A stretch of 64,000 bases of DNA from assembly GCF_018991925.1 (NCBI RefSeq), contig NW_024753828.1, positions 5,494,339-5,558,338 of the forward strand. Direction: 5' to 3'. How positions within the stretch are numbered: position 1 is the first letter of the stretch; every line of letters begins with the position of its first letter. The position numbers and the translations under genes are program-made. Source of the DNA: Homarus americanus. Taxonomy: Eukaryota; Arthropoda; Malacostraca; Decapoda; Nephropidae. Positions 49,018-61,157 of this stretch are shown here, piece by piece. The notes beneath the pieces are model-generated. The model did no database searches and was not told where the DNA came from. It saw only the letters and a list, made by a program, of their open reading frames with translations.

Positions 49018-49473
49018 GTTGTATCCATCTTGTCTGCCGTGCCGTTTATTTACCTTGTCTACTGCTGACTGCCTTGTCTGTCTAGTCTACCGTGTGTGCA
49101 ACCTTGTTTGCCGTATCTGCCGTTTGTACCTTGTCTACGTCTGCCTTGTCTGCTGTGTGTGTTCTGTGTTCACTGTTGTCTGTCTCTCTGTTTAAAACAT
49201 ATAATACACTGTACATCCTCTGGTTTGTCTGCTCTGTCTGCCTAACCCATGTCTGCTTGTCCTTGGCTGCTGCACCTGTACTTAGTCACGTGTCTAGTGC
49301 ACTTGGTGTTAGGACTGGTCAAGTGTCTTACCAGCGAGTGTGTGTGACCAGGACTTTAGAGTGTGAGGGCCTTTGGTTCTGGTCTCCTCAGTACAGTTCA
49401 GTTGATGAATGGCCGCAGTGAGTGGAGTCCTTCCTTCGTGTGCTGGGTGTCAGTGGTGGTCCACCTTAGGGAA

Positions 49474-49480
<7 letters not shown>

Positions 49481-49525
<45 letters not shown>

Positions 49526-49582
49526 CACACAACACACACACACACCACACACACACACACTACACACACACACACACACTGG

Positions 49583-49647
<65 letters not shown>

Positions 49648-49653
49648 GCATAC

Positions 49654-49717
<64 letters not shown>

Positions 49718-49784
49718 CATACATACACACACACACACACACACACACAACACACACACACACACACAACACACACACACACAC

Positions 49785-49857
<73 letters not shown>
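49481..49857. repeat. Long (AC)n compound microsatellite
   Basis: About 375 bp of AC with ACTGGCAT, ACTAGCAT and AACAC interruptions. A 261-codon plus-strand frame through it (49363-50148) is an artefact. Confidence 0.97.
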
Positions 49858-50524
49858 GCATTTTACCTTGTGAAATTAATCTCCCCGTGTGTGTGTGTGT
49901 GTCGTATGTTCTTCTTTGTTTGTTTTGCTGCAGTTTGTGAGGAAATGAGATTACCTGGGTTTTTTAATCTAACATCAAATTCATTCTGGGGATTGGGTTT
50001 GATATTTGATATTAGATTTGATGAGTGTCTGGTACGGGCGCCTCATATTCTCTACCTTTCTACAATTTGGTGCTTACTGATTGGCGTCCCTTTGCTGTCC
50101 TTGTCACCTCATCTAATGTACAATTTGTGTAATAAAGTGTATCATTAATAGTGAGTGGCAGGGGGTTGAGCTAGTTCATTCATGAGTTTAGGGGTGTTGG
50201 CAGTGGTGAGGGAGGATGGGGGGTATTGCAGGTGGCTGCTTACACCATGTGTCTCTTGCATCAGTTCTTGGTATTCCTTGGACCACGCCCTCCACACAGA
50301 GCTCCAGTCTGTAGTGGCAGGGGCGGTGTGGGTGGGGGAGGCTACAGTAGGTGATTATTGGAATGGGGGGTGTGAGGGGGTGTTGGGGAGGAGGTAAAGG
50401 GGGTAGGGAAATGCTCTGTTATGGAAGGAGGGAGGGTGGGGGGTTGTTGGAGACTGAGGGAGGTAAAGAGTTGGGGGTGATGGAGGGAGTTGATGAGGAG
50501 TGTGTGAGATGAGGGATGTGTTAG
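49858..50524. other. Unique sequence, no gene recognised
   Basis: Unremarkable mixed sequence ending in G-rich GGAGGTAAAG words. No exon supported. Confidence 0.35.
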
Positions 50525-50722
50525 GGGAGGCAGGTGGGATGCTGTGCGGTGTTAGGGCGAGCAGGTGGGATGCTGTGCGGTGTTAGGGGGAGCTTGAGTG
50601 GGATGCTGTGCAGTGTTAGGGAGAGCTTGAGTGGGATGCTGTGCTGTGTTAGGGAGAGCTTGAGTGGGATGCTGTGCGGTGTTAGGGGGAGCTTGAGTGG
50701 GATGCTGTGCTGTGTTAGGTGG
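50525..50722 (+). repeat. 32-bp minisatellite
   Basis: About six units of GAGCTTGAGTGGGATGCTGT followed by GCGGTGTTAGGG. Confidence 0.95.
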
Positions 50723-50999
50723 AGGAAGTACATGTTGTGGGAGGTGGAGGAAGCGGTGTACTCTCACCTACTCTCCTATAACCTGTTTATGGGCTGGTGT
50801 CTGAGTCTGTTTTGATCAATGTTGTCAGAGTGAATCTTTACGAACTGCGCTTCTGTTTGAACGATGTATTGTAGACTCTGATTATGAAGGTGGGATTAGG
50901 GTAATACTTGGTAATAAAACAGACAGTAAGGATGAGAGAGAGAATGAGAGAGTGAGAGCGAGCCAAGCAGGCAGGCAGTGTGTGTGGCGTGGCCTCTAT

Positions 51000-51423
51000 C
51001 TCTTATTGATTTTGGTGGTGGTGGTTGGAAAAAGGAAAACATAGGTGGGTGGTGGTGTTCCCCGCCGGTAGTGGTGGTATGGCCACTTGATGTTGGTGTG
51101 GCCATACCAGTCCATTTGTAGTGTGGTCTCACAGGGGTGGTGGTGTGACTTTAGTGATGATTATAACCACGATAGTCCAGTCCATGGGAAATGTGGCCAC
51201 AATTTGAAGACATGTCCTGGCTGGTGGTGATGCCCGATTATCGTAGTGTGGCCATTAAAATACACTCTTGATGTGGCCATAAGAGTTAACTGGTAATGTG
51301 GCCCCAAAGTATTGTTGTGGCCAGGCTAGGATAACATCTCACACCCCAGTTCTGTCTTGGGCCGCAGTGGGCCACACTAACAACTGCTGGTCCAGCAGCC
51401 TCCCCAGCCTCACGGTCTTTGTC
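51000..51423. other. Sequence with recurring TGTGGCCA words
   Basis: TGTGGCCATA, ATGTGGCCAC and similar words recur every 30-60 bp between 51070 and 51310, a very decayed tandem array. Nothing else seen. Confidence 0.4.
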
Positions 51424-51862
51424 AGTACTTACAACATGTTCCTCACTTACCTCTTCATGTTCCTCACTTACCTCTTCACGTTCCTCACTTAACTCTACCT
51501 GTTCCTCACTTACCTCTTCATGTTCCTCACTTACCTCTTCATGTTCCTCACTTACCTCTACCTGTTCCTCACTTACCTCTACCTGTTCCTCACTTACCTC
51601 TTCATGTTCCTCACTTACCTCTTCACGTTCCTCACTTAACTCTACCTGTTCTCACTTACCTCTTCATGTTCTCCACTTACCTCTTCATGTTCCTCACTTA
51701 CCTCTACTATTTCCTCACTTACCTCTACCTGTTCCTCACTTACCTCTTCATATTTCCTCACTTACCTCTTCATGTTCCTCACTTAACTCTACCTGTTCCT
51801 CACTTACCTCTTCATGTTCCTCACTTAACTCTACCTGTTCCTCACTTAACTCTTCATCTTCC
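51424..51862. repeat. 21-bp TTCCTCACTTACCTCTTCATG minisatellite family
   Basis: About twenty units alternating CTTCATG, CTACCTG and CTTCACG endings, pyrimidine-rich on the plus strand. Confidence 0.96.
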
Positions 51863-52090
51863 TCTCTCCTTCCTCCTCCTTCTCCCTCTGTCCTTCTCTC
51901 CTTCTCTCCCTCTCTCCTTCCTTCCTCCTCCTCCCTCTGTCCTTCCCTCATCTTCTCCCTCTCTCCTTCCTTCCTCCTTCTCCCTCTCTCCTTCCTCCTT
52001 TCCCTCCCTCTTTCCTTCACCTATCTTTTCCTTCCTCCATCTTTCTCTCTCCTTCCTCCATCTTCCTCTCTCCTTCCTCCTTCTTCCACA
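51863..52090. repeat. Polypyrimidine CTTCCTCC tract
   Basis: CTCTCCTTCCTCCTTCTCCC words, continuing from the previous array. Confidence 0.93.
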
Positions 52091-52109
52091 TTCTCCCATT
52101 TGTTTCCAG

Positions 52110-52232
52110 CCTTCACCCCCCCATCCTGCCTCACCCCCATCCTGCCTCCACCCCCCATCCTGCCTCCACCCCCCATCCTGCCTCCCACCCCCATCCTACC
52201 TCCACCCCCCCATCCTACCTCCTCCTCCTCAC
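52110..52232. repeat. CACCCCCCATCCTGCCTC repeat
   Basis: About six 18-20 bp C-rich units. Confidence 0.92.
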
Positions 52233-53988
52233 CCTCTTGTTATTAATCAGTTCGAGACCTCAAGAATGTGTTGACTTTATTACACCCGCCAACAAACATT
52301 TCTAGGATCGCCTCATTACCCGTGCATGCCTCTCATCCACTCACAATTAATTTAGTTAACAGCAGAAATTTTCAAATGAGTGATGAACCATTTGATATGT
52401 CCGAGCGGCTGCACTCTGCATGATGCTTAACTGAGTTTGTGGCATAGCAGAAGAGGATGGACAGTACAGTGATGAGTTACCTTTGCCCTATTTGTTGTTG
52501 GTACTGTATAAAAAACTTGAGCTCAGTCACACACAAAATATCTATCATAGAATTCATGTGCAGTATTGTGTTTGTTTTTGAATGCATACAGTACACAGAT
52601 GACCATGTTAGATTTTTTATTGCATTAAAATTGACCAAAATACAGAAGTGTGAAATTCCAGTTTACATCATAGGGTAGTGGTCGACCTGGTGGAGTTTCT
52701 GAGAACTAGAGAGTGAGGAAGATTTTACAGTGTTGGTAACTGTCCTTAGTTGTTAGTGTAAAGCCGAGCGGCATTGCTTTTCTACACATCTTTATTTTCT
52801 TATTTTCTTCTTGAATGTCACGTGATTGACTCCCAGATAATTTCATAAATGTGTTGCTAATTTAGGACGTGGTAACTGTATTACTTTAATTGTAACATAA
52901 ACAGTATGGTAATAACTTGTTTATGTTGAGGTTCTTGTATGCAACAGCTTTATGACTAATTTTTATTTCTCTCCTGTTTTGATTAGTCTTACTGGAGATT
53001 TTATTTTAAAATGCTGCATCCTCGCTCAGGCTTATAACGTGGGCAAACTTCATGCATAATTAATGTGGTCAGCCGGGCCCTGATTGGTCAAGAGCGTTAT
53101 TGCTCTGCAGTCTTTAGTTTTGCTTCTTCTATATTGAAATTTAGATTGTTGCCACATTTTTCACGGCTAAAACTTGTGGCTACTGTATAAAACAATTTAT
53201 GTCACGACGTTTTGACTAGTTCTTCTGTATGGTAAAGTACTGTATGAAGAGCTTCAAATGTTTGGCTCTTTAGAATCAAAGTTTATTGAGACTTTAGTGC
53301 AGATACTCTACTTATATAGGTGCAGTATAAAAGACAATTAACTCCCAGGTGGAGATGGTGCTTTAACATTGATAGAATACTGTAGAAATGTATTTAATGG
53401 CTAATTAATGTAAGCATTTATACAATGTGGTGCAATCAACTTGCATTGTAATTATCTTCTCTTAGTTTTATTACATTATATATGTTTCCTTGTTTGTTCT
53501 AATGGAATTTGAACTTTAAATTTAGTTATAAGGAACCGGGTATCAATATTTGTTCACTAGGCATTGGAGTTGTTCGTACAGTATGCCATTAACACTTATG
53601 GAAATCGTTTTTTTGTAATCAGTTACATTTCCATTTTTTTGATGATGTTTCTGAAACTGTACAGTTATGGTAACATTACATAGATGTGCTGTGTGTGATA
53701 TTTTGTGAGGATTCTGTGTTCCTAAACCCTTAAGTGGCTCTCATCATTGGTGGAAGCTAGTAGTAAGGACGACAGCCATCGTCAGTGAAGTTTTTATTAA
53801 TATTTGTGTTCAGTTTTTGCACATGTTGAGAGGAGGGGACTTAGCTGCTGATGAAGGGTTAACCATGTACAGTATTAGCTAAGTGAACAGTATACAGTTT
53901 ATTGAATTGTAATTTTGTCCTGTTGTATAATGAATGTTTTATCCTTTTAAGAGTGATAATGTTATTGAATGATTTTTCTTGTCCACAG
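52233..53988. other. AT-rich unique sequence before the p190 exon
   Basis: No repeat array or recognised element is visible. It ends with the acceptor polypyrimidine tract. Confidence 0.4.
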
Positions 53989-54511
53989 GTCATTCATGAT
54001 GATTGTCGGCGGTTAATAGCAGGCGCCTCCAGTGGGCGGCCTGCATCCCATCCACACCCACGCATTGCGCCCACTGGCCCTCTTGCCCACACCAGTCCAC
54101 CCAAGTGTCTGTCTAGCCTTAAGTCACCCATGGCCTCCTGCCTTGCCCCAGCCTAAGCACCTAATGAACATGCCCATGGCTAAGTGCTCTCACTGTTGTA
54201 ACCAAAACTCAGAGTGGTTGTATTAGTGATCAGTGTGTTGGATAGTTTATTATTTTAAAGTGAAAGTGAAGACCCTGGAAAATTTAATGGTTTAGCATCT
54301 GTAGTGAGAGCTAATATTGTGGAACAAGGGGAGCCCTCAGGGAAGGTGACCAAGGCCTGTGGCCCAGGTCACAGGGGCAGCAGTGACCAGTGCAGTGAGT
54401 TGACCCTTGTTGTAAACATACCCAAGTGTTGTGTGATGGTGGCAACACCATAGGTAACCATGGGTGCGGGTGTTGGCATACCAGTACATACGTGATGGGT
54501 TTACCGAGTAG
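53989..54511 (+). other. Probable 5' untranslated part of the p190 exon
   Basis: Starts after the acceptor CTTGTCCACAG and contains stops in all frames. It is GC-rich at 54010-54150 and again from 54320. If transcription is continuous to the donor at 54727/54728, this is leader sequence. It might instead be a separate small exon with an unseen donor. Confidence 0.4.
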
Positions 54512-54727
54512 TGTGTGAGCCTGGGCTGGCCTCCCGGTGGGCGTCAGAGCCCGTGGTGTGGGCGGGCATGGCTCAACGCGGCCAAGCAAGTGGTGGTGTC
54601 TGTGGTTGGTGTGTCAGGCGGAGAGAGAGAAGGCGTGACAGGTCTAGGAAAGTCATGTCTCTGCAACCGCTTCACCAAACCACAGGCCGACCAGTACTAT
54701 GTCGACCACATCTCCGTCCTCTCACAG
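54512..54727 (+). CDS. p190-type RhoGAP, N-terminal exon (partial)
   Basis: p190 RhoGAPs (ARHGAP5/ARHGAP35, fly RhoGAPp190) are large cytoplasmic proteins that switch off Rho downstream of integrins and Src. They begin with a GTP-binding domain, then FF domains, pseudo-GTPase domains and a C-terminal GAP domain. This exon encodes the start: [12 protein letters not shown], then the P-loop [14 protein letters not shown] (GxxGxGKS), then [14 protein letters not shown], ending in phase 0 at donor CAG|GTGAGT (54727/54728). The GKSCLCNRF and DH-SVLS motifs are diagnostic of this family. The frame is closed upstream by TAG at 54509-54511 and holds no in-frame ATG. An ATG at 54568 (MAQ...) is one base out of frame. 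Family confidence is high; the true start is unresolved. Later exons lie beyond the window. Confidence 0.8.
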
Positions 54728-54976
54728 GTGAGTCTTGCTTAATCTCTAGCTTCCTCCATACCTGTACTATCTAGTTCCTGCTCTAGTGATTTGTTTTTCA
54801 GTGATTAGGGAATCAATGGCAGGTGTTGTGTTTAGTTTCCTTCAGAGGTACAGTATAGATGCTTGCTAATAATACTGTATTACTGGAGCAGTATTTAATG
54901 TAGTCATTGTAACTTTAACTCAGATACATGTAATACAAATTACTCCCAAGAATTTTGTGCATCAAGAGTAAAGTTG

Positions 54977-55093
54977 GAACTGGATCGTTGGGATATGGAC
55001 TTTGATGACTATGCAGTTGATCCAGTGCAGTTTGTGGAGGGTGTACTGTATAGAAACTATAAAAAAATGGTGACTGAGATTGATGATGTGTGA
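54977..55093 (+). pseudogene. Protein-like relic, unrecognised
   Basis: A 38-codon frame (ELDRWDMDFDDYAVDPVQFV..., ending EIDDV then TGA) has unusually protein-like composition for this AT-rich stretch, and the same frame continues after the stop with YKIKLNAWMSKK-like sequence. It is probably a transposable element fragment or retrocopy. No splice sites frame it and no family is recognised. Confidence 0.25.
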
Positions 55094-55582
55094 TACAAAA
55101 TTAAATTAAATGCTTGGATGAGTAAGAAAATTGTATTGCTGAGGAAGTAATTTGATGTAGTGGAATTTGCTAAATCATATATACTGCACAGTAGCTATAC
55201 ATATACTGTACTCTACTCTAGACCAGAAAAAAGAGCAAGTAGATTATATAAAGGAATTACTGTACGTACTGGAGGAGGTTAAAGTAATCTCACATCCTCT
55301 ACAGTAGAATTAGAAAAAGCAGCTTGACAGGTTGTGATAAGCAGAGAGATTAGACTAAGATGCCCCAGCTAAACTACTACAATGAATATAGTGGCATTAT
55401 GCAGACAGTGTCAACATACTGTAGTGCAGTACAGTATTGGCAAAAATGAAAGAAGGGTTTGAAGTTTTAGTTCGTTTTTTGGGGGGGATGTTTGGAAAAA
55501 AGAAATTATTATTAATGATGAAAAGACCAAACTCCTGAGAATAAGATGTAAAGCCAAGAAGAGTACCGTACAGTACTGTATA

Positions 55583-55906
55583 CAGGGGGTCCTCGACTTA
55601 GGAAAGCTTTGCCCGATACAAACGGGGTTAAACTTGAAATTTACAGGAATTTTTTTACCTTATGACTTATTTTTTTTACTTTCATTTACTGTATTTTGTC
55701 ATTATAAATTTTCTTCTGTCTTAAATTAAATGATTTTAGATGTACTTTATATATGGACTTAGGTTATGATATAGTGGGATATAGTGGGATTTTAAAATTT
55801 TTTCTGTAAGTACAGTATGCACATAGCATGTTTCCCGACTTACGTACAAATCCGACTTAAGAACTTCATCAGGAACGGAATCCGTTTGTAACCCGGGGAC
55901 CCTCTG
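55583..55906. mobile_element. pogo/Tigger-like MITE, copy 2
   Basis: Starts CAGGGGGTCCTCGACTTAGG after a TA. It ends GTAACCCGGGGACCCTCTG, where the right-hand TA appears mutated (CATA). It aligns throughout with 1511-1825 in the same orientation, differing by many substitutions and a duplicated GGGATATAGT. Confidence 0.75.
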
Positions 55907-57053
55907 CATACAATATAGCATAGGTTGAAAACTTTAAATACAGTCATGCGCCGGCTAAAGTCCAACCGAACAACCACCAATCGCATATACGTCATTGCCC
56001 CCTAAAAAAAAAAACAAAAAAAAACACTTCCGTGATGCCTGCTGGCCCACCACTCCACGACCCCCTGACGGAGACACGATGATCCTCCCCACACTGGCCA
56101 GATATTATGTAAATAATATTGATTATGTGTTAAAGGAATATCCTTCCTTCCTTAGGCTTTAGTAAGCATTTGCCTCCAGGTGTAATGTTAACCTACATCT
56201 ATTGAGGATAAAATCTTTCACCTACAAATTGACAATAACACATTTGCTGTAATCAGACATATCTAGTTGCCCCAACAATTGCAACCCCAGTTGCAATTGG
56301 GCTTGCAATTTCAAATTCTGTGTCATTACTAAGGAATAACGAAGTCTCTGGTGCACTCCCTCCACCCCTACTGTACCTGCCCCACCACACCATATCACCT
56401 CCACCCCCACTGTACTTCGCCACGCCTAGTACATTGGCAACCCTGAGCCTGGCCGCACTGTTTGTAAACTTTGTGGCCAACAGACTCTCACACCCTCTTT
56501 CACCACATCCTCATCTGCCCTATGACCTCCCCCTACAGGGGTGGCACCTCTTCCCTCCCTGACCAGATATCTCTCCTCCTAGTGACAGGCCTGGCACTTG
56601 ACATTATTAGGGACCTGCTACACTTTGCCATAAACAGGTAAATTGTACCGGGAATTTTCCTCCCACACACTCATCATTCTGTCACTTTATGTAACTTGCT
56701 GACAAAACCCATGACCCTTCAGGCCTTTTACGCCCTTAATGCACGAGTCATAAAGGCAAGCATGAACTCTGCGTGCTTCCCTGTTGGGCACTGTAAACGC
56801 TTCTGCGCTTCACCTTGCACAGGATGTAAGGGGGTGCCCAATAAACTAGCCCCTCGTGGGCAATCTGTAAAATCTGGAGGACTCGGGCGTCCTGAAGCGA
56901 GAGAAAACGGACTCCTATGACGGGGCACTCAAATAAAGAAAGCATAGCTACATGTTTTGTGGACTACCCACTGTACAGTATTGAGCGTACCCTTTTCATC
57001 ACTTTGTAATAAACCTAGCCATGCCTATGTGTGTTTATGATATTTACCATAAC

Positions 57054-57168
<115 letters not shown>

Positions 57169-59149
57169 TGTACTGTATATATATTTAGTGGGTCTAAATG
57201 GTCGTAAAATGGGAAACTTGGGGTTGGGTCTTGGGTGCCTGGAACCAATTAGAATAAATCCCATAGGCTCTGTACTTTCGTTATCTCGTTTATGTGATGA
57301 TCTATACAATAAAGTAAAGGCTTTAGTATCCAGCACTTTACTATCCATTTGCATCTTAATAACCATAATTATTTTTATCCATCAATACAAAAGTCTGATT
57401 TATTCTTTATCCACAGTACTGTATTGTACAGTCTCAGATTTAAATGTACACAAAATGCCTCCAAATTTGCAAATTCCAGGTCCTGTATATACTAAAAGTG
57501 TACTTATTATTGGATGATCAGGTAGCATATAATACTGATAATACCTTTATTCTCTCTGAAACAGTAATATACAGTCATGTGCTTAAAGTGGCTATGACAT
57601 CCTTTGCCCCAAGAGGCTCCCAAGGTACCATACATATGTACAGTATGTAAATACTACATTATTCAATCAGGGGTCGAAGTTCACCTAAAGTCCACAGGGC
57701 TAATTGTTGAAAAAAAATCTACCACTCTTTAAGAATATCTAGCTACCTGCTCTAATGTAGCACTAATTATAGGTACAGTACAGTACATAGTTCTATGTGT
57801 TCTGAGACAATGTGGTAAGAGTTTAAGAAAAATTATTTAACTATTGTATGGCAAATATGCTGATATAATCTTATTTCACATACTGTACTGCACTGTACTG
57901 TACTGGGTGATAATGAACACAGTATTGTGGTGCAGATTGGATACTACTCATACCTTGTAAACCAGACGAGTACACTAAGGTGAAGCCTACAACTGGAAAC
58001 TTTTAATCATAAATTATAAGTGTAATATTTTTGTGAGCTTTCATCTCTACCGGGTACACTACACTATGTCCTGTGGCACATAAGGAGGCGTGAACTCCTC
58101 TTCCTCTGAATCACTGTCTGATATAATAATAGTTCAATAAAGAACCAATACACAACTAATACATCTACGTTAATATACAGTACTATATAATAAAACAAAT
58201 TACGACTTTAATATTGATATCCCATAAAACTAAAAATTAAATATACTGTATGATGTTTATAAAATGCAAAAAGTTGTTCATCCTGGCACTGTACAGGGAC
58301 TGTTCACTTAAGAGTACTGCTAACAGTTATCTCTAGCTAACCAGGCTAGTCAACCCAGATGTTCCAGCTACCCTTACACATTTATGCTAACCTCAGGGTA
58401 GGGCAAATATTAATTTCGAGCCATACCAATGGTGGATTTAAGGGGGGTGGGGGTGTTGTGGCTGTCTCTCCTTTCATACAGAAAAAAAAACAGTTTTGCT
58501 CTCCCCACACTTCTTAAATGTGTCTATAATTGTTGTAGAAGTTCATAAATTTTTTTGGAAATTTTCTTTTCCTTTATAAAAATATTATTGTTATTAATAT
58601 CATTTGAAATATGATACTGTAATTTTTATTCTAAAATATATACGGTATATACAGTGTAAAATATGATAAGGCACCATCTCCCAAATGTACAGTATAAAGG
58701 AAATTTTGGATTTTAGTTATGAGCATTGTTAGTTCCTGGCAGTGTACACTTATTATAAATTTGGTTGTTAATGATCCTGCCAAGGGTTGCTTGGTGGTAA
58801 CAACATTCTTTGACTCGTACAACATATTTTTGTGTACTGTACCTTTCAGCTTCAACACAGTCAGGAGGTTAAAAAATATTATGTACCAAATTTGACCATT
58901 AAGTGATACAAGATGGGAAAGACAAGTGACTGCACTGAAATCCCATCACTACCAACTAGGCAATATCTTTGATGCCTTAATTGAAATCTCTATTGATATT
59001 TCCCTCACAGGATCATCTAACAATTCTTCACATGTTGAGGCATAAATTCTAACAATGTTTCTCATTTCAATTATATGGTTTCACATGTGCTTGGTATGGT
59101 ATCCTCTTTGTATGACTAAAACAAATCAAGGGAAGGAATTTGATATATG

Positions 59150-59930
59150 GTTTGTGATGCTCTTGAAAAACTGGAATAAACACAAAAGATTCTTGTAAAC
59201 TGCAGTAATAATGATGAATTTGAGAAAGCATTAATAAATGCACTTGAACTTGCTGAGGAGTTGGGAGCAAATCAGCAAACATGATGAACCCGAGCCAGTC
59301 TATGTTAGGCGGAGGAATTAGTTCACACATGAGACACGATGAACCAATTCAGAATCCCGTGCTGAAGTTCAAAGTAAACTTTTAATTTGCTGTTTTGCAT
59401 GTTGCAATACAAACAGTTGAACAAAGATTCACACTTGTACCAAGTTATCTTTCTGCTTGGCTTCTTGTTTGATGCTCACAATTTGAGGACAATAACAAAG
59501 GAAATAATAAAATAATAACGAAAGCTAGAAAAAGCTTTACATCATGGTGATACGTAACAAAGATTTTTGGTGCTGCAAATTTGTACTGTATAGTGAATTA
59601 AAAGTTAAAGTATGTCAAGATGTGGTGAGAAGTGTGCATCACCACAAAGCATTTTGAAATTTGTATGTAAAAATGAACTGGCAGAGTGTTCCAAATGCAT
59701 TTATTGCTTTATGTATTCTCTTGACACTCCCTGTTTCTGTGGCCAGATGGTTGAGCCAAGTATTTCCAAACTGAAATTGATAAAAACAGATTTACATTCA
59801 TCTATGATGCAATAAAGATTTGTTGGACTGTCCACTCTGTCAGTAGAATATGAAATTGCAGGGAAACTTGAATTGAATCAATTTGTTTGCACATTTGCCA
59901 AATCATGCTGTAGTACAGAGAGTAAAGTTT
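59150..59930 (+). mobile_element. Decayed hAT / ZMYM1-like transposase
   Basis: Fragments typical of the hAT transposase family (TTF/ZMYM1-like, DUF4371 plus C-terminal hAT dimerisation region) occur in order on the plus strand, in different frames and with stops: ALELAEELGANQ at 59216-59279, VEQRFTLV near 59415, LGFLFDAHNL at 59456-59485, KLKLIKTDLHSSMMQ at about 59766-59814, then after a TAA, RFVGLSTLSVEYEIAGKL at 59818-59871. The order matches the C-terminal half of such transposases, while catalytic regions are unreadable. Clearly inactive. The boundaries and inverted repeats were not found. Confidence 0.55.
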
Positions 59931-61157
59931 TAATGTAACTTCACGTGTCTGCCGAGTTCCACAGTTATGACTGTTTACTGCAGGAACAGTGGCTTATAGC
60001 GTGTATTGTGTCAGTAGGCAGCCTCTGACTAAGTACCGGTACCCGGTAGTTCATTTTCTGCTTCCTGCATTGCTATTAAACATGTATGGGTACAAAGGTT
60101 AAAAATATACCGGTACATATTATGAATAGAATTTTGGGATTGTTACAAAATTAAGTAAAAAGTAAATTGTTTCATTGTTTCTTCACTGCTTGTATGTAAT
60201 AATAACACTGTACTGGACTAAACTAAACTGGTTTTTACCATCAAATATGCTTGTTATGGATGGGTTTTATGGATTGCCTGAAAATAAAACTTAGTTGAAA
60301 GTGTTTTATATTAACAATGTTTCTTCATTGTATTTATGTGATACAGGGTACATGCAATGATAAAAATAAGTTACAGTATTAGCTTGAATACAGTGATACA
60401 GCCACAAGATGAAAGTTTACATGATACAAATATATAAACAAATTTAACATTTTTTTTTATAAAAAAGAAAAACAATTACCCGGTACTGTTATGAGAGTAA
60501 TGCAGTTTTATTTATTAGCTTATCAAAAGTTACAAGGGCCCAAATACCTGTACCCTTATGCTGGCCCTACAAAAGTTTACAATATACTGTACTGTAGTTA
60601 CAGTATAGTACAGTACTTAGCTATCAAGTATTTGTACCTGTACTGTAGTAGCTATGTAGATCTGTTATCTTGTTTCTTGAAGCTTTTATGCTCCATAACT
60701 TGACAGTTACCGGTATATATAATACTGTATAATATTGGTAGTCATTAGTGTAACATACATCATCACTTAAAAATGTTCTTACTGGAAACAATATATGTAC
60801 AGTACTATACTGTACACTTAATATTAAAGCTTTTAATTAAATAAATAAAATATAAATTGGACATTTGTATTGGTGGATCTAAAAAACACTGGTTACTAAA
60901 GCAAACCGGATGATAAGTTTTTTACTATACTGTAGCTATAGCTACTGAAGGAAAGAAAGAAGTTTTAAGCAGAGTTGAAAGTGGTATGAAGACCATGTGG
61001 AACTTGAATTACATTTTCATAGAAGAACAGTAAATAGAACAAAGTTTTGAATATGCTGTACAGTACAGTATAATGCAATAATAAACCTCCAGTGCAGTTA
61101 CAGTATACATGGTGTCATCTCGGCCTGTCTCCACACCATGCTTATTGGCATGAAAGT

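Noticed and set aside
49363..50148. 261-codon plus-strand open frame
   Set aside because: Most of it is a Thr/His reading of an (AC)n microsatellite. There are no domains or splice signals.
51419..52274. 275- and 202-codon Ser/Leu/Pro frames
   Set aside because: They follow a 21-bp (multiple of three) pyrimidine array and the CTTCCTCC tract. Not a protein gene.
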